Assembly: GCA_023101725.1 (NCBI GenBank)
Contig: JALJCO010003059.1
Coordinates: 186,001 to 250,000 of the forward strand
Direction of reading: 5' to 3'
Length of the DNA stretch: 64,000 nt
DNA from: Atherinomorus stipes
Taxonomy: Eukaryota > Chordata > Actinopteri > Atheriniformes > Atherinidae
Positions 54,440 to 64,000 of the stretch are shown here, in pieces. The notes under the pieces are model-generated. The model worked only from the letters and a program-made list of their open reading frames with translations. It made no database searches and was not told the origin of the DNA. Every line of letters begins with the position of its first letter. The stretch's first letter is position 1. The position numbers were made by a program, and so were the translations under genes.

Positions 54440-55712
54440 TAAACAGAAATCTCATTGGAATGTCTGGCTGTGTTCTAAATTGGTTCTCTTCATACCTATC
54501 TAATGGGAATTTCAGAGTGCTTGAAATCAGGTAATGTCTGAGTCTTCAGAACTGTCATATGGAGTTCCTCAGGGCTGTATTTTGGGGCCTATTTTGTTTC
54601 AGTTATGTATGCTCCCCAGGGAATAATAGAGTTCAGTAATGTCTCATATCATCTTTATGCTGATGATATACAACTATACTGCTCATTTAAACCCTGTGAG
54701 GTCCAAAAATCGTCTTCCTTCATAAACTGCCTGATGGGCAATAAGCAGTGGTTCAGCAATGATCATGTTCAGCTGAAATCAAACAAAACTGAAACTTTAA
54801 TAATTGCGCCAGATAATGCCATTCCTGACATTAAACAGAAACTGGGTGACTTAGAAACTTCACATAAGCCCAGTCTCAGAAACTTGGGTGTTTGGGTGTT
54901 ATTTTTGATGATCTGTCTTTAGAACAGACTCAAAAAATTTGATAAGGAACTGTTTTTTCCATCTGAAGGACATCTTAAAACTTAGGAGATTTGTGTCAAC
55001 AAGTGAACCAGATGATACTTCATGCTTTTATCTCATCATGATTAGACTAGTGCAGGGGGGACTCCAGTCCTCGAGGCCGGTGTGCTTTCCTCTGCCCACC
55101 GCTTCAATCAGTGGGTTAGAGATTGGCAGCCAAGATGGGGGTAGACTAGTGCAACGGTCTTTTCATCAGTCTTTTTCGTGTCTTCAGGTGGTTCAGAGCT
55201 CAAACAGAGGAGCTTGTATTGGTACAGTTTTAATCACTTTTACTGGTTGCTTGATGATTTTAGATTTCCTTTTAGAATCTTGGTCTGAACTTCCATGGCT
55301 CTTGATGGTCAGGCTCCTCTTTATATTGCTGACCTGCTTCAGTCGTATATGTCCTTTTTGAGGTCGTCCAGTCATAATCTTCTCATGAACTCACGCACTC
55401 ACTTTAGGACTCGAGGGGACCCATCTTTCCAAGTAGTAGCTCCCAGACTGTAGGATAACCTCCCCTTATCTTTAGCATGGGCTCTGTGGATACAGTATTT
55501 CTAAAAAGCAGCTGAATATATTTTCATTCCAACAATCCTGTAGATAGAATTGAGCTCTTACAATTTGATTTGACTTTTTTTGTCTTTTATTTTTTGTATT
55601 TTTTTGTTGTTGTTTTTTACTTTTGTCAATTTTATTTACTTGTTTTTTCCCTGTGAAGCCCTTTGTGACTACTGTCTGTGAAAGGTGCTATATAAAAAAA
55701 CCTTACTGGCTA
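54440..55712 (+). pseudogene. LINE reverse transcriptase fragment (CR1/L2/Rex group)
   Basis: Frames on the + strand contain a YHLYADDIQLY catalytic box (near 54645), SNKTETLIIAP and PSLRNLGV, the usual order after the RT palm of CR1/L2/Rex-type LINEs. Frame changes and stops are frequent. The 3' end (GAAAGGTGCTATATAAAA near 55680-55700) matches the style of such elements. The endonuclease is missing, so this is a 5'-truncated, decayed copy. A short insertion interrupts it at 55055. Confidence 0.8.
55055..55141. mobile_element. 87-bp insertion in the LINE fragment
   Basis: TAGACTAGTGCA occurs at 55043-55054 and again at 55142-55153, a 12-bp direct repeat that brackets an 87-bp G-rich piece (CTCCAGTCCTCGAGGCCGG). 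The layout fits a short retroposed or truncated element. The family is not identified. Confidence 0.65.
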
Positions 55713-58015
55713 GTCCTGAGTCAATTACTGAGAGGCTTCATCACACACAGTATGAGATATTAATTCACTCCCAACAAGAGTGCTGTCAGTTTAAATAACA
55801 TTCTTATTGTCTCTGATATAACGTCCAACTGTCCCTCTCAACATTACAAAGACAATGACTGTCCACGCCTTGTTCGCAGCTTTGACTGAATTACCCACTG
55901 GCTTCATTTACAGAGGAGGTTGGACCAAGCAGTCGGCAGTCAATTTCACACTGAATGCTCCATGTGCTGCAGGGTGGAAAAATAGAGATTTGATGAGCCT
56001 CTCCCTCTGGGTATCAAGGATACAATTTCTTCTGGTGGATGATTATACAGGAGCTCTTTATCTTATGCTTCCCCCTGTTTTCCTTCCTCACCTCCTTGAG
56101 ATTCAGTGTTTCCTTTTATAACAGCCCATCTTCAGATCTTCAATCCCATGTCAATTAGATTTTAACACTATCTTTAACAGCTTATCTCTACGCTCTGTGG
56201 GTTTTAGGGCTATAGTGGGAGGAGAGCTGTGAATCATCTTCAGCAAAACCACAGGAGCAAATTTCAGCTGATTTATTGTCAGAAGTCTGTTTTCAGAGAC
56301 AGAAAAGTGTTGCTGTAATTCCTAAATATTGATGTTTAAAAGGGGTCCCAGTGCACTGACTCTGAATGATTTGCCCTCTGTAGATTTCATGACTTATTCT
56401 GTGATGAAGTGCTGTAATTTACTGCTCCAAAAAACTACAGATATTTATTTCACCTGCAGACCTCTCTGTTAAAAACATGCAGATTATGGTATGGGAGTAA
56501 CTACAATTTAAACAGACAAAGTAAAATTGAAAACGAATCATTCGGTCAGTTTTTATGGAGAATATTGTTCCTTTAAAATAGAGAAGTTGTGCCAATAGCT
56601 CGTCACCACCCACAGATTTGTTCAAAATGCTTTTTTTCAGACGTTAGTCCCCTTAATATGCTCAAAGATTATGTATGCCGATACAAAGTATAGCCTAAGT
56701 CGAGTAGTGTGTTAAATGGGTGTTATTACAGAGCTGCAAAGTTTGCATGAGTTGCTAAAAGCAACAACCCCACAAGTATGGAGTCAAACCCAACACTTAT
56801 ACAGGAACAACAAACCCGTAGCTTTATGTTCTTAAAGTAAAAACAGAGCAAAGTGATCCGTTTCTTGATGCTTTGCCGTCGCTCAACTTCAGAGGTGATA
56901 AATGACCTCACATTTAATAGTCATTAAGGATGTTGTTGAGAGGTAACTGGTGACAGTTAAACCTCCATGAAGGGTGGAAGCTCATTTCCACAACGACATC
57001 AACTCCATCTTTTATATCCCAGAGCTATGCACAGTTCAAATTCTTCTTATTCATAGAAAGATGGAAGCATTATTGGTCAACGATGATGCACAGATTCTAG
57101 TCTTTGCATTGATTTGGTGGCTGAAACCTGCTTTAATCTGTTCTGCATGGGAGCAAAATCCTTCTAATGCTGCATGCATGCAGCACCCAAACAAAAGCAG
57201 TAATCATAATGTTCTTGCAACTTGGTTGAAATTATCAGGGATGTTTGCAAAGTGTACACATCTCAAAATAAAAAAGAACATTTTGCCTAATTAGCCCTCA
57301 TACTATCCAGCATTCCAGATGGATTTGGTGTTATGGGAGATAGAAGATCCAGAGGCACAAGAAAAAATAACAAAGAAAAAGAAATATACTTTATTTACGT
57401 GGGGAAATAACCCTTAAATACGAGGGGAGGGGGGTAAATAAAAAGGGGGGATGGGGGGGAAAAGAAAAGGGGCAAGAGGGAGCGGAAAAAGGGGTGGCAA
57501 CCAAACCCGTACAAAAAAGGAAAAGAATAATGGAAAAAAAAAAAAAAAGGGGCAGATCATGAAGACAAGCTGGAGGGTTTTATACTGAACCCTGAATAAA
57601 GAGGGGGGGCAGTGTTGTTACAACACTACATTAGTTGATTCTTTTGGAACATAGGATCATGGACCATGCTGTGATAGCTCCTGTATTAGGAAAACAAGAA
57701 TAAAAGGTGGTTAAAGTTTGAAATAAGCAAAAGCTAAGAAGAAAACAGCAGATGAAACTAAATATGAATACATGAAAGAATATTTTTCAACTGTCTTGTC
57801 CCCAGACAGATTATTAGCTTGAAAAAGAAATTGTACAAACGTCCATGTTGCATAAACAACAAGCCCCATAATTCTGCAGCTTATGCTGCCAAGTGACCAA
57901 AGTTTACCACGGCATGTAACCAACCAAGAATGTCATCATCAGTTTATTCTTATGTACTTCTTAAGAGTCCAGATATACTTTATTGCACACACTGATTCCT
58001 CATTTGGGCCTAATT
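55713..58015. other. Intergenic DNA, no gene recognised
   Basis: No recognisable exon or bounded mobile element. A purine-rich tract sits at 57418-57560. Confidence 0.5.
57418..57560 (+). repeat. Purine-rich, G-run tract
   Basis: Mostly G and A, with several runs of four or more G (GGGGAGGGGGG, then GGGGGGATGGGGGGG). Low complexity. Could form G-quadruplex structures on this strand. Confidence 0.85.
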
Positions 58016-58024
58016 TCTGTCCAG

Positions 58025-58140
58025 ATAATCAGAATCAGAATCAGGATTATTTCCTAGTAAGTTTGCACATACAAGGAATTTGTCCTGGCGTGATGGTGCA
58101 ATAAAATGAGAAAAAAGAACCAAAAGGCAGACAGAACACA
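58025..58140. repeat. AATCAGAATCAGGATTATTT-type dispersed repeat
   Basis: The opening AATCAGAATCAGGATTATTT, with GCACATACAAGGAATTTG following, is a dispersed fish repeat in style, probably a retroelement 3' part. No coding content. Confidence 0.45.
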
Positions 58141-58469
58141 AACATTACTTACAGGAGGTAAATATAAAAACTCCCCATCTATGAAAATAAAAAAGAGGAA
58201 CTGTACATAACATAAATATATATACATATAAATATAAATTATGTGTATATTCAAGTAAAAAGTAGTAAATAGTAGTATAGTGTGTAGTCCAAGGAAAGGT
58301 AACAGAACTGGAGGGATAAATAAATATGTAATAGCCGTAAGAACAAGGATAAGTATACAAAGTTCAGCCATGGTGTGACGATGTGGTGTCATGTTTTTAT
58401 TTTAGAGTGGTGTCAGTCAAAGGTATAAAGGTATGTATGGTTTTATCATATCCTAACACCATAGATTTA

Positions 58470-58975
58470 CAGTCATCCTCAAAATTATTCATACCTCCAA
58501 ATTAAAGAAGGAAAAAAAAAAATTCAGATGTCAGTGGAAAAAGATGAAACTGGCAAAAGTAAAAATAAACAAAATTATATGAAAATGTTGACATTGATTT
58601 TGTATTGTGGTTCAACAGAAATATTAAAAACAAACACACAAAAAATAAAACAAGTAAACTTGATGGGGCTCCAACGATAAAATTTTGTTGAGCAACACTT
58701 TGAGGCAATAACTGCAATCAGATGTTTTCTGTGATGTTCAGAAAGACTTCTACACCTGTTATTTTGGTCCACTGTTGGTGGAAAAGGTGCTCTAATGTGT
58801 CTGGGACAGTTTTGTTTATTTATTTATTTTAATTATTATTTCCAAGCACAATTTAAAAGCAATACATTCTTCAACTAAATTATGATTTTGTTAATTTTTA
58901 ATCATTATTAGTTTCTTTAGTTCCCTGTTATTTGACTAATTATTGTAAATTTAGCCTTTTCTTTAATTTGAAGCT
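58470..58975. mobile_element. Tc1-like internal-deletion relic
   Basis: Opens ACAGTCATCCTCAAAATTAT, as at 29921, and closes with the sequence shared with 26035. The centre (about 58690-58795) carries TGAGGCAATAACTGCAATCA and TGGTCCACTGTTGGTGG, reminiscent of the transposase region of Tc1 families, but no frame survives. Confidence 0.6.
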
Positions 58976-61486
58976 GTTTTATCTTTTGTTTAAAAAAGAA
59001 AGAAAAAGGGGGAAGCACTCTCATGTTCCTTTCTGCTGAAATAAAGTCCATAACCGGTCCGTTTAACCAGCGCCAGGTTTAAATCTGCTGTTTTTCGTAG
59101 CTTTCTCTCCTTTCAGACATTCCCCACTGTGTTTCTATCGACCTGCTGATACAGAATGCAGACAGATTTTTGTTTGAGAGGTTGTTAAACCATATTCTGA
59201 AACAACTTCCTGCCTGAAGCTCTCTCTGCACAGTCCTGGTGTGCCCATTATTGACCCTGTCATGAGACAGAGAGAGACAGACGGACAGAGAGACAGAGAC
59301 AACAGATGAGCTATCTTCGTTGCTGAGTTTGTCCCACTCGATAGTTTGTCGGAGCTCCACTGGCATGTTTTTACTGATGCAACTCAATGAACAGCAAAAG
59401 TCTTCTCTCCTTTCTGTCATTCCAGCACACGACTAATCCAGGTAGGCCGTCTCATTCTTTTATCTCCACATCTCATCTGTTTTTTCTCTCTTGTTTTATT
59501 TCCTTCTGCATCATTGATTTATCACCGTGTCTGGGCTCTAAATGGCATTTAATCTTCTCTGCTTGTTGACTCAGAGATGGCCACAGGCCCAGCTTATATG
59601 TAAAGTAAAGCAACACATTCATCCATGTGGAAACTTAAGACGATTGTTGCCTCTTGAAGAATGGTAGTGTTACCGAATATTAGAGCCTAATTATTGTCAC
59701 AGCAGCATGAACCAGTACACCAAACCTCTTAGTCTTGAAGCTGTAATGGCTTTGATTAATAAAAAGAAAGTAGTTAGTTAAGAATTTGGTATTTCTGTTA
59801 TGAAAAACCTGTAGATTATTATACCTTTATCAGTTTATCATTCCTTGTTCATGCTTATTTATGGCAAACACCAAATGGGTTTCATGAGATGCAATTATGT
59901 TGTAGTAGAAAATAAAAGATTTAAATCAAGTTCAAGCAACTTTCTGAGAATCTGATGAGGCATAGACATAGCATAAAGCTGCTCCAGTTAATCTAATAAC
60001 TATAGTTCCCTCATTTCATCTGCACAGATATGCACAAATGTGCATGCACTTTTAATATCTGTATTAAGGGAGAAAGCATTTCAAAATGAAATGGGCTGTG
60101 CATGTAAAACTGGCATGTACGTGTGTGTGTGTGTGTGAATGATAATCAGTTTGTGAAACTCTAAGCATGAATGCTTCGTTTCCTTAAATGTCTTTAATAT
60201 CACCAAAAGAGTTTTACTCGTGTGAAAGTTTTACTGGATGGAGCAACCTGTCTGCATCTGTTGCTTGTCAGTGCACTGTTCCCACATCTCTCGACACACT
60301 CATGTATATTTGCATGCTGGCAGGGCACATGATCACTCTATCTCGTGCACACATTTATGCACCAGAGTGTATTACTTCTGTATCATGCAGGGTGGGCTGT
60401 TTAGAGGCCGGGCAAGCCCATCGATCAGCTCGTGAGGGGGGCCGCCTGCAGCTCTCGCTCCAGCTGCCCACTGGGTGTGAAGGACACTGATGTGACAGCA
60501 CTAATTACAGAGGCAGGAAGCCAAAGCTACAAACATTCACAGCAGCAGCTCAAGCGAGTTGTGCTGGGCTAAGCCCACCCTCCACCAGCCACTTTACACC
60601 TCTCATCCCTCCAGGGCAGTATTTCAAGCGTGCCATACCAAAAGATGGTATGACACGTTGAAGTTATGGTATGCAAACCAGGCATGCTTGAAAACCAACA
60701 GAATATTTGAAAGTTAGTAGCATATTTTAAGTATTTATTTTGATTTAAAAAATGAGGTATACATTGCATTTGTACATTTTTTTCAATGAGCAAAATGATA
60801 CTAAACTGAATGATGCTGCAACTAAATCTTAAACCATTGATCAGTGTTGCTAACTTCAGCTCCTTCCACTTTATTTGTACTGGAGGCATTTAAAATTTTA
60901 GACTCGGCCAGCCCAAATCACGATTCTTTGTTTAACTCTATTCTTCTTTTAGCCTTTCTAGCATTCCCACATGCTTTTTAGTCATTATCTTGCTGAGAAA
61001 AAAATTTTTTTTTCACTTTGCAGACATTCAAAGTCTTTGAAATAAGCTTCACATTTCTTGCTTTAATTGATGATTGCATTCAATCATGGTAAAGTTGCAG
61101 CAAAAAAAAGGCCCAAATCCTGATGCTACCACTTTCAGTTTTATTTATGTTTCATCAACCTAAACGATGTTTCCCATCAGCCTTCTTGGTTGTTTCTTTC
61201 CTTGCGGCCATGCACACCACTGCTGTTAAATGTCCTCTAGATGTTGAACATTAGCATTTACCACTGCGAGAGAAGCCTTCAGTTAATTAGAAGGTAGCCA
61301 GAGGTCTGTTGTAAGTTTGTGGCTAATTACACATCTTAAGCTTGTCTTTGCTGGTTGACCACTTCTAGAAGAGAAGAGAACAATGTTGCCCATCACATCC
61401 ACACACATTCTGTAGGTTCATTTACCTTTACCTGTTCCTCTGAGTTTTCTCTGGTTCTTAATCTTCTTGATGTTTCACCTTCTAAT
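58976..61486. other. Intergenic DNA, no gene recognised
   Basis: A GT run at 60121-60138 is the only simple repeat noted. No exon or element boundary was recognised. Confidence 0.5.
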
Positions 61487-62141
61487 TAGGGATGGGCATA
61501 TCAATACCCTGGAGTCGATACTTCGATATCAGCCAGACAAAATATCGGAATCTATACTTTTTTGAGTATCGCGATACTACAAATACAAAACAGCAGTTTG
61601 TTTCCATTTCAGAGTTTTGGGCAGTGAAATGATGTGAAATGAGCCAGCTTCTGTGTGATATGATGGTGGTAGCCTATCAGATGTCATGATGATGCTGCTA
61701 CTGTTAGTGATGATGATGATGTTTTGGTATTTTTCAGTTTTTTTAATGCAGGTTATTGCACATTATGTTTTGGTAAATGTATATTACTGTAACACTTTAT
61801 ATTTTAACATTTTCCCCTGAATAGATTTAAATATTCTTAACCTGTACTTAAGTTATTTGATAATTGAAAGAAGTTTTTAATCTTATTTTTCTTTAATTTA
61901 CTCACCACTGTAATTTATAACTGTTTTAAAAGCATTTCTTTCCAGCACTTCTAATCTTAAGTTTTACTTATATCTGATATTAACCTTGCATTCAAGATAT
62001 TAATGCAAACTGTGCAAAAATTAATTTTTTTTTAGGGACAAAAAGTATTGGTATTGGTATCGATATCAGTATCGATTAAAAAAGAACCATAAACTATTGG
62101 TATCATATCTACAAGAAAAATTTCCATATCGACCATCCCTA
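61487..62141. mobile_element. hAT-type MITE (655 bp), uninterrupted copy
   Basis: Starts TAGGGATGGGCATATC and ends with the inverted partner ...CGACCATCCCTA. The identical 8-mer CTTCTAAT flanks it at 61479-61486 and 62142-62149. It is the same family as 6684-9862 but without the Tc1 insertion. No transposase. Confidence 0.93.
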
Positions 62142-64000
62142 CTTCTAATAAAACAGCTTTGAGATGTTTTACATTTTTAAAAAAAGAAGAAGAAGAAGAA
62201 GAATGCAACTGTAAATTTGAGCAAGACAAAACCCGGTGCCCACTCACACTTGAGAGTAATACATTTGACTGAAAAAACCTACAACCACTGACACCTCCAC
62301 AGGTGGGGTACATCCTGATTTAATTTCATTCATTTCTAACAATGAAAACATCATTTTTAACCAAAATGATTTAGCTCATTTACAAACCTATTCAAACCCA
62401 TATGTGGTATTTCAGCAAAGCAAGTTTAGTTTAGCTAAACTTTCTTGCCGTGTGCAGACAGATTGTATCTTTTCACCATTTAATTTAGTTTTTAATGATC
62501 CAAAGAGCATCTGAGCATTTTTCATCTTAATTCATCTTTAATCTAAATCTAATTTTAGGTATTGTTGCTGTTGATCAGTTCTTATCGGCATGCTTAATAT
62601 TGATGCTGCAACTGAATATTACATGTATATATTTTTTAAAGATTAAAGTAAACAGAAGCATTGTGAAACAAATCTGTGAGAAACAACTTATAAGCAAATA
62701 TGCTAGAATTACTTGCTCAAATTTCACTTCTTAATTGATTAAATTTGCATGTTAAACCAGATGTGCTCATGACAGCACCGTTACTGTAATTAATACCCTG
62801 AATGTTTACCGTATAATCTCCCAATACCCCCACCAGCAGCAGCTTTGCAGGTGCCATTCAGTGTGTGAGCTGGTGGCACGTGCGATAAGTTACCCTCACA
62901 GCTGTTTTAATTATGCACATTTCTATCGATCAGGTCACCCTCTTAATTATTTTGCCATTGATCTGTGTTGCAACCTAGCATGCAGGTCACTGAACAAGAG
63001 CTGCTGGTAGTGCTGCAGCTGGAGGCTGATGTCCCAGAAACAGAGCAGTGGCACATGCACACAAATGGCGGCATAAAACACTGCATGTGTGCTTTTGCTT
63101 ATAAAAGAAACTCATCAGATGTAAATAGCACATGTGAATGATGTTGTTCCTTAAAAAGTGCATACACAGATAAATAACCTGATGTCTAATGTTACACATG
63201 TCACACACAGGATGGACCATGGAGACAGAGGGATGGGCCTTTCTCACCTTCGCTATGAGGAGGAGGATGGTGAGTGTCATGTGTGTTGTGGTACATATTG
63301 CCTGTACTGGGGTTACTGGGGAATTATACAGATGTGCTTGTTTGCTTTCAGGCTGAGCAGCAGATTCTGCTCCTTTCCAAGATAAACAGTATTGCTGTGC
63401 ATGTCCCTGTTAGGTTATTCCACCTGGACTTGTGTGTGAAATTAGTTTTACAGCAGCATCTGAATTGTCTGCAAATGATCAAACTCAAATAATCCATTTT
63501 TTTTTCTTCAAAAAGTCAAGATTGTATGAGCAAAGTGACAGCTGATTTTGGATGCTTGATTGGTTTGTTGAGCCAGCTGAGAGTGTCATATATAGTTTAG
63601 TTTCATTCATAGCTTTAAACACATGTTTACCATGTTTCAGAAATATTGCTGTTTTATTAAAGTAATACTGTGCAACTTTTGGCCATTACATTTGGCCTGT
63701 AATTTCCCACAGGCCACACAACTGTTGCAAAACCAAACAGTCTATCTGTGTTTTGGAATCGTATTTTCAGACCATTTTGATCAGCTGGTAGTAAAGTCAT
63801 CTAGCCATAAAGCGCTCCAGGTGATCTAATGAGAGACAGATCCGCTCCTGCAAAGTTACAATGTCTGGTTTTTGACGAAAGCCCCAATGGAGAACTGACA
63901 TGCATCAAGAGCTGTATATTGACCCCAGACATCAATTATTACTTACATTGTACGGTTTTATTCAACTAATTACCATTAATTAAATAACTCCCACCGCAAA
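62142..64000. other. Intergenic DNA, one weak exon candidate
   Basis: A short GAA run lies at 62185-62202. Apart from the possible exon at 63211-63269 nothing was recognised up to the window edge. Confidence 0.5.
63211..63269 (+). other. Possible short exon of an unknown gene
   Basis: A 59-bp stretch lies between an acceptor-like TCACACACAG and a good donor GATG|GTGAGT. Two of three frames are open: one reads MDHGDRGMGLSHLRYEEED and the other METEGWAFLTFAMRRRM, each with a methionine near the start. I recognise neither. No neighbouring exon was found, so this may be chance. Confidence 0.2.

Noticed and set aside
58145..58392. Tyrosine-rich membrane-like open frame on the minus strand
   Set aside because: Composition follows from TA/ATA-rich DNA. 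No family resemblance or splice context.

Overview
The window looks like a teleost fish chromosome. The support is one multi-exon vertebrate gene with GT-AG introns spread over about 31 kb, surrounded by repeats typical of ray-finned fish: Tc1-like transposons, many short hAT-type elements with 8-bp target duplications, PIF-Harbinger relics, L2/CR1-type LINEs and tRNA-derived SINEs. No species can be fixed from the sequence alone. I see no rRNA or functional tRNA gene, no CRISPR array and no bacterial-type operon.

The only host gene I can support is a tetraspanin on the + strand, best matched to TSPAN15 (the TspanC8 group that escorts ADAM10). It has eight coding exons from 20589 to 52087. 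All seven introns fall between codons (phase 0), and the joined frame encodes 354 residues. The protein has four membrane segments, a CCG motif and eight cysteines in the large extracellular loop. Its C-terminal cytoplasmic tail is clearly longer than I recall for the human protein. A 3' UTR with an AATAAA signal follows.

Layout. 1-20 kb is upstream intergenic DNA packed with mobile elements: a Harbinger element that kept only its Myb-like gene (4142-5587), a three- or four-deep nest of hAT, Tc1 and hAT (6684-9862), and a damaged L2-type LINE inside an inverted-repeat DNA element (11944-16123). 20.3-52 kb is the tetraspanin gene. Its introns hold most of the other elements: hAT MITEs with exact 8-bp duplications, SINEs, a HARBI1-like relic, a Harbinger copy split by an LTR-like insert that itself carries a rearranged SINE (42590-45390), a TTAA-flanked foldback element (46381-47029) and a nearly full-length Tc1-like transposon with about 210-bp inverted repeats (49727-51291). 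53-64 kb is downstream intergenic DNA with a LINE fragment, a Tc1 relic, a second copy of the 6684 hAT family, and one weak candidate exon near 63.2 kb.

Nothing here is convincing as a new biological system. The most informative structures are the nested insertions, whose boundaries and relative order can be read from target-site duplications, and the tail of the tetraspanin. All family assignments are from sequence reading, without database searches.
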